A DNA stretch of 64,000 nucleotides from UBA5868 sp964482025. Its GTDB lineage: Bacteria > Pseudomonadota > Gammaproteobacteria > Pseudomonadales > Cellvibrionaceae. Of the stretch, positions 1 through 9,018 are shown piece after piece. Both the position numbers and the translations under genes were made by a program. The DNA is taken from positions 24,828 to 88,827 of the forward strand of contig CAYZVN010000002.1 of NCBI GenBank assembly GCA_964482025.1. Direction: 5' to 3'. Position 1 is the stretch's first letter; every line of letters starts with the position of its first letter. The notes below the pieces were generated by a model, which worked only from the letters and a program-made list of their open reading frames with translations, did no database searches and was not told the origin of the DNA.

Positions 1-1895
1 TTGGCAATGGCATGCTGCAATCGCGTCATATTCGCGTGGTTGCGGCATTTAATCACCAGCATATTTTTATCGACCCGGATCCAGATCCGGAAGCGTCTTA
101 TGCCGAGCGCCAGCGCCTGTTCAAACTGCCGCGCAGCACCTGGGCGGATTACAACGCCGATCTGATTTCCGCCGGTGGCGGTATTTACTCTCGCAGCCAG
201 AAATTTGTCGAAATCACCGGACCAATGCAGAGTTTGCTCGCTATTGAAAGCAAGCGCTTAGCGCCGAACGAATTAATCAGCGCAATTTTGAAAGCACCGG
301 TGGATTTGCTGTGGAACGGCGGCATTGGCACCTATATCAAGTCCGCTGCGGAAAATAACAGCGATGTGGGTGATAAAGCCAACGATGCCGTGAGGGTCAA
401 TGGTGGCGAGCTGCGCTGTAAGGTTATTGGCGAGGGCGGCAACCTCGGTATGACCCAGTTGGGCCGGGTAGAGTACGCCCTGCACGGCGGCGCTTGTAAC
501 ACCGATTTTATTGATAACTCAGCCGGTGTCGACTGCTCTGACCACGAAGTGAATATCAAAATTCTGCTGGATGAGATGATTGCAGATGGCGATATCACCA
601 GCAAACAGCGCAATCAACTGCTCAGCGATATGACCGATGCGGTGGCAGAGTTGGTGCTGCTCAATAATTATCGCCAGACCTTTGCACTCAGTATGGCGCA
701 GCAGCAAGTGCGCGGGCGCATGCGCGAATACGGTCGATTTATTCATTCGCTGGAGGCACAGGGCTTGCTCAGTCGCGCCTTGGAGCACCTGCCCAGTGAC
801 GAACAACTCGCGGAGCGCCTGCACAAATCTCAGCCGCTGACGCGGCCGGAATTAGCGGTGCTGCTCTCCCATGCCAAAGGCATGCTCAAGGATGCCTTTG
901 GCGCGGAGAATATTGCCGCCGAGCCCTATCTGCAAAAAAGCGTGGAAAAAGCCTTTCCCCAGCAGTTGTGTGACCTCTATGGCGAGCAGGTGTACCGCCA
1001 TCGGTTGATGCCTGAGATAGTGGCGACCCAGGTCGCCAATGACCTCATCAATAATCTGGGCATTACCGCCGCCTACCGTTTGCAAAGCGCAACCGGCGCG
1101 TCGCTCAAGGAGATCGCTCTGGCGTTTGTTATCGCCCGCGACGCTTTCCGGCTGGAGTCATTCCATCACTACCTGGCGACACTGGATAACCGTGTTTCAG
1201 CCCTTACCCAGGCGGAGATGATGGTCAACATGGAGCGGCGTGTGCGGCGCGCCACCCGTTGGTTCTTGGCGCGCCGGCGTGCGCTGGAGGCGCCGCGACT
1301 GCCGGACGACGAGGTGAGTTTTTTCCTCACGGGCATCGAGCAGGTCAATGGGCAGGGCGACGCGCTGTTGCTGGGATCGATGCGCGATGCGTGGCAAACG
1401 CGTTGCGAGCATTACCGCAACCTCGGCATAACCGAGGATTGGGCGCTGCAATTGGCGATGCCCGACAACCTTTTTTCCGGCCTTTGTATCATAGAAGCGG
1501 CCCGCGCTACAGGAGCAGAGATCAGCGCAAGCGCACGGATTTTCTACGCCCTGCATGACCGGTTGAATGTCGATCTCTTGGCCACCCGCCTGTCCGACGC
1601 GGCGGTGGAAACCCACTGGCAGGCAGTGGCGCGCGAGGCGTTTCTCGATGATTTGGAGTCGCAACTACGGGGAGTCACAGTCGCGATCTTACAAGCCGGG
1701 CCCGTGGAACAGTCTCTGGAGTTGATGGAATCCTGGCTGGCGGAAAATACCCAGTGGCTGCAGCGCTGGCTGGCGATGGTGAATGAAATTGAAACCACTC
1801 AGCCGGCCGACTTTGCGCTGTTTTCCGTGGCCATTCGCGAGCTGACAAGTTTGGCCCATGTGCATCGTCTCAGTGGGCGGTCGAGTCGTGACTGA
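1..1895 (+). CDS. gdhB: NAD-specific glutamate dehydrogenase, C-terminal part (5' truncated by window edge)
   Basis: This is the last ~630 residues of a large (usually ~1600 aa) bacterial NAD-dependent glutamate dehydrogenase, a cytoplasmic enzyme that deaminates glutamate to 2-oxoglutarate. The reading frame is already open at base 3 (GNGMLQSR), matching the family's Rossmann-domain segment, which continues with VVAAFNHQHIFIDPDP. The motifs GGGIYSR, WNGGIGTYIK and EGGNLGMTQLGR are typical of the catalytic region. The rest is the long helical C-terminal domain of the large class. The stop overlaps the next gene's GTG start. The family call is secure; the symbol follows Pseudomonas usage. Confidence 0.93.
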   Translation, partial: GNGMLQSRHIRVVAAFNHQHIFIDPDPDPEASYAERQRLFKLPRSTWADYNADLISAGGGIYSRSQKFVEITGPMQSLLAIESKRLAPNELISAILKAPVDLLWNGGIGTYIKSAAENNSDVGDKANDAVRVNGGELRCKVIGEGGNLGMTQLGRVEYALHGGACNTDFIDNSAGVDCSDHEVNIKILLDEMIADGDITSKQRNQLLSDMTDAVAELVLLNNYRQTFALSMAQQQVRGRMREYGRFIHSLEAQGLLSRALEHLPSDEQLAERLHKSQPLTRPELAVLLSHAKGMLKDAFGAENIAAEPYLQKSVEKAFPQQLCDLYGEQVYRHRLMPEIVATQVANDLINNLGITAAYRLQSATGASLKEIALAFVIARDAFRLESFHHYLATLDNRVSALTQAEMMVNMERRVRRATRWFLARRRALEAPRLPDDEVSFFLTGIEQVNGQGDALLLGSMRDAWQTRCEHYRNLGITEDWALQLAMPDNLFSGLCIIEAARATGAEISASARIFYALHDRLNVDLLATRLSDAAVETHWQAVAREAFLDDLESQLRGVTVAILQAGPVEQSLELMESWLAENTQWLQRWLAMVNEIETTQPADFALFSVAIRELTSLAHVHRLSGRSSRD

Positions 1896-2133
1896 GCAGC
1901 TGCGCCGTGTCCTGCTGCCGATTCGCTTGTCGGCGGAGGAATACCTCAAGTACTACCGAGGCTCGGCGCGCAACGTCTATGCACGCGATCTGGAGGGACG
2001 AATGGTGCAGTTTCCGGCCAATCTGCTGCAGCGCTTTGTTACCCCTAACGGGGTGGACGGCCTGTTCGAAATCACCACCACCGCAGCGGGTAAGTTGGTG
2101 GAAATTCGGCGGGTGGAAGCGCAGGGTGGGTGA
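1888..2133 (+). CDS. DUF2835 family small protein
   Basis: An 81-residue protein of the DUF2835 family, recognised by the order LSAEEYLKYYRG, ARDLEGRMVQFPA, LLQRFVTPNGVDGLFEI. I chose the GTG at 1888, which overlaps the gdhB stop and suggests translational coupling. An ATG at 1858 would add 10 poorly family-like residues. No function is established for the family, and no catalytic motif, signal peptide or membrane segment is visible. Its coupling to gdhB may be simple operon packing. Confidence 0.8.
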   Translation: MTEQLRRVLLPIRLSAEEYLKYYRGSARNVYARDLEGRMVQFPANLLQRFVTPNGVDGLFEITTTAAGKLVEIRRVEAQGG

Positions 2134-2201
2134 TCGCTGGTGGCTCTCGCCGTCGGTCTCCACTAGAATTCGCGCTTTTCCTCATCTGTTGCGAGCACTC
2201 T

Positions 2202-3215
2202 ATGTACGGACTAGCCAGAAACGTTCTTTTTGCCATGCCCCCCGAACTCAGCCACGAAGTCGCGCTGGATTGGATGGGCGCTGCACATAGGTTAGGTCTG
2301 CTTAAATTATGCTCGACACCCGCGCCAAAGCCGGTGCAGGTGATGGGGCTTTCGTTCCCAAACCCAGTGGGCCTGGCCGCAGGTCTTGATAAAAACGGCG
2401 ATTATTTCAATGCACTGGGCGCGCTGGGATTTGGTTTTGTCGAAATTGGCACAGTGACGCCCAAGGCGCAGGCAGGTAATCCGCAACCTCGCTTGTTTCG
2501 CCTGCCGGAGCAAAACGCCATCATCAATCGCATGGGGTTTAACAACAAAGGCGTCGATCATCTGTTGGAGCAAGTGAAAAAACGTACCTACGAAGGGGTG
2601 TTGGGAATCAATATCGGCAAAAACAAAACCACCCCCGAGGAGCATGCGCTGGATGACTACCTGCTCAGCTTGCGTGCTGTTTATTCCTATGCCGATTACA
2701 TCACCATCAATATTTCCTCACCGAACACTCCCGGCTTGCGCAGCTTGCAATTTGGCGAATCCTTGGCGCAATTGGTCGCCGGCGTCAAAGCGCAGCAGCA
2801 GCGGCTTGCGGATCAACATAAGCGCTACGTGCCTATAGCGGTGAAGATCGCACCGGATATGACGGATGACGAAGTGCGCTCGGTGGCGGCCACTTTGGTG
2901 GGGCAGCAAATCGATGCAGTTATCGCCACCAACACAACTCTGTCGCGTGGTGGAGTGGAAGCTTCTCCGCATGCGGGTGAGGCGGGCGGGCTGAGCGGCG
3001 CGCCGGTACGGGATATGTCCACCCACGTTATTAGTGTGCTGGCAGATTATTTGGAAGAGCGCATGCCCATTATTGGCGTTGGTGGGATTCTGAGTGCGAA
3101 TGACGCCCAGGCCAAATTTGCGGCGGGTGCTAAGCTCATCCAAATTTATAGCGGCTTTATTTATCGTGGACCCTCATTGATCCATGAGTGTGTCGAGGCA
3201 TACGCGCCGTCTTGA
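2202..3215 (+). CDS. pyrD: Dihydroorotate dehydrogenase (quinone), class 2
   Basis: A 337-residue membrane-associated flavoenzyme that oxidises dihydroorotate to orotate with ubiquinone in pyrimidine synthesis. The start MYGLARNVLFAMPPELSHEVALDW is the class 2 N-terminal amphipathic extension. The FMN barrel follows: PVGLAAGLDKNGD, FVEIGTVTPKAQAGNPQPRLFRLP, NRMGFNN, NISSPNTPGLRSLQ with the class 2 catalytic Ser, and GVGGI near the C-terminus. The frame is open to an ATG at 2130, but those extra residues do not resemble the family and begin inside the preceding gene, so 2202 is preferred. Confidence 0.96.
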   Translation: MYGLARNVLFAMPPELSHEVALDWMGAAHRLGLLKLCSTPAPKPVQVMGLSFPNPVGLAAGLDKNGDYFNALGALGFGFVEIGTVTPKAQAGNPQPRLFRLPEQNAIINRMGFNNKGVDHLLEQVKKRTYEGVLGINIGKNKTTPEEHALDDYLLSLRAVYSYADYITINISSPNTPGLRSLQFGESLAQLVAGVKAQQQRLADQHKRYVPIAVKIAPDMTDDEVRSVAATLVGQQIDAVIATNTTLSRGGVEASPHAGEAGGLSGAPVRDMSTHVISVLADYLEERMPIIGVGGILSANDAQAKFAAGAKLIQIYSGFIYRGPSLIHECVEAYAPS

Positions 3216-3269
3216 GAGCCTGGGTGTGGGCACCATTAAATATGAGAGTGGCTGAGTGAGTACGACAAA

Positions 3270-3806
3270 ATGAAGAAAGTGCTGTTGGTTGTTGTTCTGA
3301 TTTTGTTGGCGCTGGGGGCGTATGTTGCTGCCGGCCCTTACCTCGCTGTAGCCGCGATAAAGGACGGAATTGCCAATGATGATGCGGATAAGCTTGCCGA
3401 ACATATTGATTTTCTACAGCTGCGTCAAAATATTAAAGATCAACTCAACGCCGCCGAGGAAGCTAAAAGAGCGACCGCGAAAGATAACAATATGTTCTCT
3501 GCTTTAATGAGCGGCTTCAAAGCCAAGTTGATCGAAGGCATGGTGGACTCCATAGTGACGCCGGAGGGATTAGCGAATTTATTCGCCGGCAAAAAGGCGT
3601 TAGCGCCGGCCTCTTCACCATCCGAAGAGGTGAAAGAAGAGCGCAAAGAGGTGTTTAAAGATGCACGTTTTACTTACGACTCCCTAGATAGCTTTTCGAT
3701 ATGGATTCCCAATTCGGACAAGAGTGAGATGCGCCTAGTGTTGCAGCGTCGCGGTTTAACTTGGAAGCTGGTGAACTTAACGCTTCCGCAAACCAACCCC
3801 AGCTAA
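3270..3806 (+). CDS. DUF2939 domain protein, membrane-anchored
   Basis: A 178-residue protein with one N-terminal hydrophobic segment (about residues 4-24), a signal anchor or uncleaved signal. The motif GPYLAVAAIKDGIANDDADKLAEHIDF is diagnostic of DUF2939. The C-terminal half contains a charged linker (about residues 115-130) and a domain with regularly spaced Trp, Phe and Leu residues ending in WKLVNLTLP. Presumably periplasmic, function unknown. A duplicated 14-bp sequence and a small hairpin follow the stop. Confidence 0.75.
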   Translation: MKKVLLVVVLILLALGAYVAAGPYLAVAAIKDGIANDDADKLAEHIDFLQLRQNIKDQLNAAEEAKRATAKDNNMFSALMSGFKAKLIEGMVDSIVTPEGLANLFAGKKALAPASSPSEEVKEERKEVFKDARFTYDSLDSFSIWIPNSDKSEMRLVLQRRGLTWKLVNLTLPQTNPS

Positions 3807-3807
3807 G

Positions 3808-3835
3808 CTTTCGGTCATGTACTTTCGGTCATGTA
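3808..3835. repeat. Tandem duplication of 14 bp after DUF2939 gene
   Basis: CTTTCGGTCATGTA occurs twice back to back (3808-3821 and 3822-3835), starting just after the stop codon. A short hairpin, GCGCTC-GCT-GAGCGC, follows at 3841-3855 and may act as a weak terminator. Confidence 0.8.
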
Positions 3836-3937
3836 AATAAGCGCTCGCTGAGCGCAACCTCTTTTCCTCGTTAAGCTGTGTCCAAAAATTGCATATGGGT
3901 TTTCAACCAATCCACCCTAATGCATTTTGGAGGCACT

Positions 3938-4486
3938 ATGAATCGCCAGCACGACTCGGCCGACAGTACCCACGATAAACTCGAAGGAATGGAAGCGCGC
4001 GAAAAAATTCGTGAACTTATCGAAAAAACATCCCTTTGCTTTTTCGTCACTCGCACCAGCTACCCCGGCTCCACCAACGCGCGCCCAATGATGGTTCAAG
4101 AGATTGATGACGAAGGCAATCTCTGGTTTATCAGCAGTGCGGACAGCCATAAAGATCAAGAGCTGAACAATAACCCCGAAGTGTATTTGTATTTCCAATC
4201 ATCCGGCGGCGGTGAGTTTCTGGAAGTCCTCGGCCGCGCTTCGGTTTGCCGCGATCAGCAGCGCATCGAACAATTGTGGAAACCCGAATTCAATGCCTGG
4301 TTTGAAAGGGGTAAAGAAGATCCGAAAGTCTCGCTCATTAAAGTAGTGCCACACGAAGGGCACTTTTGGGATACCGAACATGGCGGCCTAACTGCCGGCG
4401 TCCGCTCCATCTTCAGTAATTTCTTTATGCAGAAGCCGGAATACGCTGCTTCGGAAGGACATTTGCAACCTCAGCGAGGTGTCTGA
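3938..4486 (+). CDS. Pyridoxamine 5'-phosphate oxidase-fold protein (general stress protein 26-like)
   Basis: A 182-residue split-barrel flavin-binding-fold protein. Residues ~20-155 show the pattern of the general stress protein group: LCFFVTRTSYPGSTNARPMMVQEIDDEGNLWFISS, then the conserved DSHKDQELNNNPEVYLYF. Such proteins bind flavin or a related cofactor; the substrate is unknown. The start follows GGAGG at 3929-3933. An upstream in-frame start at 3878 lacks such a site. Its TGA overlaps the next ATG (TGATG), so the two genes are probably co-translated. Confidence 0.85.
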   Translation: MNRQHDSADSTHDKLEGMEAREKIRELIEKTSLCFFVTRTSYPGSTNARPMMVQEIDDEGNLWFISSADSHKDQELNNNPEVYLYFQSSGGGEFLEVLGRASVCRDQQRIEQLWKPEFNAWFERGKEDPKVSLIKVVPHEGHFWDTEHGGLTAGVRSIFSNFFMQKPEYAASEGHLQPQRGV

Positions 4487-4869
4487 TGTTTGCATCCTTT
4501 GCCTGGTTATTGGTCGCGACAGCGTTTGTTCAGGTACCCAACCTGCTGGGTATTCATGATCGCCAGCAAGACGGAGTGCTCGACCTATGGAGCGCCGTAA
4601 AGATCGCCTTGCTTACCATCCCGATAACCTTGATTGCCACTACCGGCTTCACCCTCTATTACGGCCGCGCCGAGCAGCATTTCAGCTATCCGGCCATGGT
4701 GATTTACGCCCATGTCGCGGCCTTAATCATCGGGATTATCATTCAGGTCGGTTTTCTTAAAAGCAAAGAAACCAATATTTTGGAAGTGGCGGGGTTGCTA
4801 GTCTGTTTATCGGGTTTGGCACTCTCGATCTACAGCAAGCCTCTGTTGGCTTGGCTTAAGGGAAGTTGA
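4486..4869 (+). CDS. Small four-helix integral membrane protein
   Basis: A 127-residue, very hydrophobic protein with about four transmembrane segments (roughly residues 3-20, 37-58, 68-90 and 97-116) and charged loops. It starts inside the stop codon of the PPOX-like gene. I do not recognise a named family with confidence. The size and helix pattern resemble small DMT-like or uncharacterised inner-membrane proteins. No catalytic residues stand out. Confidence 0.65.
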   Translation: MFASFAWLLVATAFVQVPNLLGIHDRQQDGVLDLWSAVKIALLTIPITLIATTGFTLYYGRAEQHFSYPAMVIYAHVAALIIGIIIQVGFLKSKETNILEVAGLLVCLSGLALSIYSKPLLAWLKGS

Positions 4870-4984
4870 GCAATACTTATGAGCGATGTGCATTTGGCGC
4901 GGCATTTGAATATCAAATATCGCATTTGCCGGAATTAAGCGTTGTTTCTGGCGATTTCTTATAACAACCCGTGAGGAAATAACG

Positions 4985-5434
4985 ATGAATATGCGAACTC
5001 ATGATCGAAGCGAAGATGTTAAATGTTTGAATGTCTTTTTGAGGAACGAACTTTCGGCCGTTGAAACCTATGACCAGTGCATCAAGAAGATAGATGATGC
5101 AAGAATTGCGTCTGGTTTAGCGGATTTACAAAACTCGCATCAGCTCCGAGCACAACTACTGCGACAAAAAATTGCAGAGCTGGGCGGTGAAGCGGAAAAT
5201 TCATCCGGCATGTGGGGAAGTTTTGCGAAAATGGTGGAAGGAAGCGCCTCCATGTTTGGCGAACGTGCCGCTATTGCAGCGCTAGAAGAGGGTGAGGATC
5301 GCGGTCGCGATAATTATATTGAGAAAAGCGACGACTTATCGCCTGAGCTACAGCGCTTTGTTAACGCCGAACTGCTGCCAGAGCAGCGCCGCAGTCACGA
5401 CATGCTCAATCGAATTCAGCAGATGGTGCACTAA
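4985..5434 (+). CDS. PA2169-type four-helix-bundle protein (DUF2383)
   Basis: A 149-residue soluble helical protein matching the DUF2383 / PA2169 family, a ferritin-like four-helix bundle. Recognisable pieces are LNVFLRNELSAVETYDQCIKK, the central SSGMWGSFAKMVEGSASMFGERAAIAALEEGEDRGRDNY, and ELLPEQRRSHDMLNRIQQM. Function is not established; family members are often found near stress genes. A strong Rho-independent terminator follows. GAGGAAATAACG precedes the ATG. Confidence 0.82.
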   Translation: MNMRTHDRSEDVKCLNVFLRNELSAVETYDQCIKKIDDARIASGLADLQNSHQLRAQLLRQKIAELGGEAENSSGMWGSFAKMVEGSASMFGERAAIAALEEGEDRGRDNYIEKSDDLSPELQRFVNAELLPEQRRSHDMLNRIQQMVH

Positions 5435-5469
5435 TCCACAGAAAACACGTCCATTCAGGAACACGTTAT

Positions 5470-5492
5470 AGCCGGCTTAAGCCGGCTTTTTT
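5470..5492 (+). terminator. Rho-independent terminator after DUF2383 gene
   Basis: A perfect palindrome AGCCGGCTTAAGCCGGCT (5470-5487) runs into six T. It lies between convergent genes and is oriented for the plus-strand unit. Confidence 0.85.
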
Positions 5493-5542
5493 ATTGTCGC
5501 TCCAGAAGACTCTGGCGAGATTTAAGTGAAGAGCTTTAAGGT

Positions 5543-6529
5543 TTATGAGGATTTGCCGTGCAGCTTATAAAAGCTCTCGAAGGCAAAATACACGGGCAAG
5601 CTAATGGCCAGTGGCGCAAGGTAAAAAACACAGCGGTAAGCAAAAATCCCGGCGATAAGTTGATACTTGGGAACATCCCCCGCCAGCAGGGCGACGAACA
5701 CCGCTTCCAGAACCCCTAAGCCGCCGGGTATGTGCGAGACGGCTCCGGCAACGCAACTGACCAGGAGCACGGCGTACACGGTGGTAAAGCTCAGTTCGTC
5801 TGGCATAAATTGGTAGATCGTTGCCGCCATTAGCGTCCAGTGAACACAAGCTAACGCAAATTGGAGTAGGACGATTTTAACGGGCGGCAAAGTGAAAGAT
5901 TTATCCTTGATTTGGTATTCACGTTTTTTGGCGAAAAAGCAGAAATAGAGGTAGGTGCCGACCACAATTAGCAGCGCCGCGCCGATCAATTGCAAGGACA
6001 CTTTGCCCACCGCCCAGTTGCCCGGTGGATCGACGCTTCCAGAAACAAAAAGCCCGCCGGCGAGCAGACAGTAACCCAACCAGTTACTGGTAACACTAAC
6101 GCCGATTACCCTGGTTACATCGCCACTGCTCACGCCAAGGCGTGAATACAGGCGATAGCGCAGGGCGACGCTGCCGATAATGGCGCCGAGGTTCAGATTG
6201 CACGCGTAACTGATCCAGGCGGCCAGCATTGTGGAAGCGGCGGATGTGTGCAGCTTTAATAGGTGGCGCCCGAAAAGGTCATAAGCCGCATAGGCGGTGT
6301 AACATAAAAATCCAATAACAAAACCCGTGAACAAAGTACGTATATCGGTCTCGCGCATGGCTTGAAACACTTTTGTCCACTCGATGTCCTTGGCGTGGCT
6401 GACCAGCAAATAAGCGATTACGCAGAAAAAAAGAATACTTAAGGTTTTCTTCAATCCATCAGCGTGCGCACCGACCCAGCTTTTTACACTGGCCCAATAT
6501 TGTTTTCCCCAGTTGAGCGCCATTTGCAT
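5543..6529 (-). CDS. ybhN: YbhN-like membrane protein (lysylphosphatidylglycerol synthase TM-region family)
   Basis: A 328-residue polytopic inner-membrane protein with about 8 hydrophobic segments, matching the UPF0104 / LPG synthase transmembrane family. Landmarks are GFVIGFLCYTAYAAYDLFGR, the amphipathic SYACNLNLGAIIGSVALRYRLYSRLGVSSGDVTR, and SHIPGGLGVLEAVFVALLAG, the family's most conserved loop. It lacks the soluble synthase domain of MprF. It is the last gene of the three-gene operon equivalent to E. coli ybhP-ybhO-ybhN; its start is 1 bp from the clsB stop. A role in lipid or envelope homeostasis is inferred from family and context. Confidence 0.87.
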   Translation of the reverse strand: MQMALNWGKQYWASVKSWVGAHADGLKKTLSILFFCVIAYLLVSHAKDIEWTKVFQAMRETDIRTLFTGFVIGFLCYTAYAAYDLFGRHLLKLHTSAASTMLAAWISYACNLNLGAIIGSVALRYRLYSRLGVSSGDVTRVIGVSVTSNWLGYCLLAGGLFVSGSVDPPGNWAVGKVSLQLIGAALLIVVGTYLYFCFFAKKREYQIKDKSFTLPPVKIVLLQFALACVHWTLMAATIYQFMPDELSFTTVYAVLLVSCVAGAVSHIPGGLGVLEAVFVALLAGDVPKYQLIAGIFAYRCVFYLAPLAISLPVYFAFESFYKLHGKSS

Positions 6530-6530
6530 G

Positions 6531-7838
6531 TCAAACCTCGCTCAAATTGTTGTAGTCGGTTTTCTGTACCACCTTATGCACGTTATCGGCCTCTGGATGT
6601 TGATCATCATCGTTTTGATTTTGAAGAGATTTATCCTCCATATCCGCCCGCGCTTTAATTTCGCGAATAACGGGTGTGTGGCTTGGAAACCAGCGCGCCA
6701 CGGACGGCCAATGGCGCATTATATGGTAGGAAAAAAAATTCTTGATAAGGTGAATATAGCTGCGCTGTGCCAGCCAGCGGCTTTCGATCAATTGGCTGGC
6801 GGCAACCAACTTTTCCATCTGAGCAAATAACTCTTGGTTAAAATTGGAGTCCAGCACCACCACATTTGCCTCCAAATTCAGCGCGAGGCTCAAGGGGTCG
6901 AGATTGCTGGAGCCGATGGTGGCCCAGTCGTCATCAATGATGGCAATTTTGGCGTGCAAGGGGCGCTCGAGATATTCGTATACCTTCACTCCGTCGCCCG
7001 TCAGCTCGTCATATAGGCAGCGCGCAGCGCGTAGCGCCAGGGGAATGTCCGGTTCGCCCTGCAGTATGACCACCACTTCTACACCTCGTCGAGCGGCGCT
7101 TCGCAACGCATGAAGCATACGAAAACTGGGGAAGAAATAAGCGTTGGCAATATAGATGCGCTTGCGCGCTTTGCGGATGCCCAGCAGATAGGCTTTTTCG
7201 ATGTCGTTGCGAAAGCGGTGGTTATCGCGGGCGACAAATGCAATAGACGCATCTCCCACCTTAGCGGGATTCTTAAGTCGCTCCGTTAAGTCTCCCAGGT
7301 GCTGATTGCGCGCATCGGGCACATAGGCTTTGCAAAGGTCGCGAATAATTGGCACCACCGGACCTTCAATTTCCACGGCGTAGTCTTGTTTGGCCGTGGG
7401 TCCGTGTTCAGTCATATGCTCGTGGCTGAGATTGATCCCGCCAATGAACGCGTAACGTCCGTCAATAACCACCAGCTTGCGATGCAAACGGCGGAACAGA
7501 TTGGGTCGGGATTTCAACCAGCTGGGCTGTGGATCAAAAATCTGAAATATCGCGCCGGCTTCGGTTAAGGTTTTAATGTATTCGGAATCGAGAAAAAATG
7601 TCCCATAACTATCAGTCGTAACACTGATCCAGACGCCGCGTTTAGCCGCTGCTGCTAATGCTTTTTGCAATGCTTTGCCCACTCGGTCATCACTGAGAAT
7701 AAAGGTCTCAATAAAGATCTCTTTTTCCGCGCGGTTAATTCGTCGAATTAATTGAGGAAAAAAACTTTCTCCGTTCTCCAAAAGCTCAATGCGATTACCG
7801 TCGGTAAAGCGTTTCTTGCCCTTATATAACTCGAACAT
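6531..7838 (-). CDS. clsB: Cardiolipin synthase B-type phospholipase D enzyme
   Basis: A 435-residue phospholipase D superfamily protein of the ClsB/YbhO type, which forms cardiolipin or phosphatidylglycerol by transphosphatidylation at the inner membrane. Both HKD motifs are intact: HRKLVVIDGRYAFIGG (about residues 140-155) and HAKIAIIDDDWATIGSSN (about residues 293-310). Unlike ClsA there are no N-terminal membrane helices. The C-terminal ~40 residues are hydrophilic and specific to this protein. It sits between ybhP and ybhN with gaps of only a few bases. Confidence 0.92.
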   Translation of the reverse strand: MFELYKGKKRFTDGNRIELLENGESFFPQLIRRINRAEKEIFIETFILSDDRVGKALQKALAAAAKRGVWISVTTDSYGTFFLDSEYIKTLTEAGAIFQIFDPQPSWLKSRPNLFRRLHRKLVVIDGRYAFIGGINLSHEHMTEHGPTAKQDYAVEIEGPVVPIIRDLCKAYVPDARNQHLGDLTERLKNPAKVGDASIAFVARDNHRFRNDIEKAYLLGIRKARKRIYIANAYFFPSFRMLHALRSAARRGVEVVVILQGEPDIPLALRAARCLYDELTGDGVKVYEYLERPLHAKIAIIDDDWATIGSSNLDPLSLALNLEANVVVLDSNFNQELFAQMEKLVAASQLIESRWLAQRSYIHLIKNFFSYHIMRHWPSVARWFPSHTPVIREIKARADMEDKSLQNQNDDDQHPEADNVHKVVQKTDYNNLSEV

Positions 7839-7847
7839 GGCTTATCC

Positions 7848-8612
7848 TCAAAAGTTGATTTCCGCAAGTAGAGGTTTATGGTCGGAGAGGTGCGACCAAG
7901 GTTTGTTTGGCAAAACCACCGGTGTGACGGCGCGTGCACCGCGAAAATAGATGCGATCCAGTCGCAGCACGGGCAAGTTTGCGGGAAACGTTCGGGCGGG
8001 TTTGCCCCCGCTATAACTAAATGACTCGCGGAGACCTATTTCGCTCTTGATATAGTGATGGCCTTGTAAGCGCCAATCATTGAAGTCTCCGGCCACAATG
8101 AGGGGAGCGTGCTGAGGAATGCTTTGTACTAACTCATTGAGCATGCGCAATTGCTGCTGCCGGTGACTTTCTCGAAGGCTTAAGTGGACGCATATGGTGT
8201 GTAGTTGTTTTCCTTTCTCTGGTAGATCCAGAACGCAATGCAACAGCCCGCGCCGTTCAATACCATTGAGTGATATATCGCGGTTGTGCCAACGCAGAAT
8301 GGGGTACTTGCTAAGTAAAGCATTACCGTGATGGCCTTCGGGATAAACGGCGTTGCGGCCGTAGGCGTAAGATTGCCAGATCGAATCGGCGAGAAATTCG
8401 TACTGCGGCTTATGCGGCCAACGTTCTTGGTGCCGCTTTGACCACGCGTGATGCTCACCTAAGACTTCCTGGAGAAAAACCACATCGGCGGATAAGGTGC
8501 GAACGGCATTGCGCAGCTCAGGAAGAATGAATCGCCGGTTAAATGATGTAAACCCTTTGTGGGCGTTTACCGTCATTACCTTAATGGAGAAGTGGTCATT
8601 CTGCTCCGTCAT
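7848..8612 (-). CDS. ybhP: Endonuclease/exonuclease/phosphatase family protein (YbhP-like)
   Basis: A 254-residue EEP-fold metal-dependent hydrolase. Active-site landmarks are LQEV (metal-binding Glu), the His of ICVHLSLRE, VAGDFNDW (catalytic Asp/Asn) and SDHKPLLAEI at the C-terminus. First gene of the ybhP-clsB-ybhN operon. The family covers DNases, phosphodiesterases and sphingomyelinase-like enzymes. The substrate is unknown, but linkage to cardiolipin synthase suggests phospholipid or envelope metabolism. A GGAG lies upstream of the ATG with somewhat long spacing. Confidence 0.87.
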   Translation of the reverse strand: MTEQNDHFSIKVMTVNAHKGFTSFNRRFILPELRNAVRTLSADVVFLQEVLGEHHAWSKRHQERWPHKPQYEFLADSIWQSYAYGRNAVYPEGHHGNALLSKYPILRWHNRDISLNGIERRGLLHCVLDLPEKGKQLHTICVHLSLRESHRQQQLRMLNELVQSIPQHAPLIVAGDFNDWRLQGHHYIKSEIGLRESFSYSGGKPARTFPANLPVLRLDRIYFRGARAVTPVVLPNKPWSHLSDHKPLLAEINF

Positions 8613-8787
8613 GTCTGGTTTGATCTCCTGCAGTTTTTACAATTAAATCGCAACTCTTGCTGCCAATCCGCGAAGTTTCGCGCGTACGCCCCACATTGTG
8701 CGTCAACTCCGCTTCGTTTGCATAATTGATGCCGCTTAGCAGCGGACGGCGCGTGAGGAGAGGAGGGAGCAGATAAACAGAAACCAC

Positions 8788-8821
8788 AAAAAATTAAAGC
8801 CGAACGAGTCGGCTTTAATTT
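8788..8821 (-). terminator. Rho-independent terminator downstream of DUF1328 gene
   Basis: A perfect 13-bp inverted repeat (AAATTAAAGCCGA, 8791-8803; TCGGCTTTAATTT, 8809-8821) with a 5-nt loop. It is followed on the minus strand by a T run. It separates the DUF1328 gene from the ybhP operon. Confidence 0.85.
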
Positions 8822-8850
8822 AAGGGCGAAGCTAGTTTAAGCTAGGGTTG

Positions 8851-9018
8851 CTATACCCTCGGCCCTCGTCGACCCGCGACGGCAAAAACAATTGCGAGAA
8901 TGATGCCGACAACAAATAGGATCCAGGCAATATTAGTAGCGGTTCCGGCGATACCTGTAAATCCAAATACTGCAGCGATAAGACCGATCACAAGGAATGT
9001 AAGTGCCCAACTAAACAT
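8851..9018 (-). CDS. DUF1328 small membrane protein (YtjA-like)
   Basis: A 55-residue protein with two hydrophobic helices (about residues 3-22 and 28-48) ending in a basic AGRRGPRV tail. MFSWALTFLVIGLIAAVFGFTGIAG is the hallmark of DUF1328 / YtjA. The frame is open further upstream, but GGAGGATATCA immediately before the ATG at 9018 fixes this start. Function unknown; a monocistronic unit with its own terminator. Family members are often stress-induced, which is background knowledge and not shown here. Confidence 0.88.
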   Translation of the reverse strand: MFSWALTFLVIGLIAAVFGFTGIAGTATNIAWILFVVGIILAIVFAVAGRRGPRV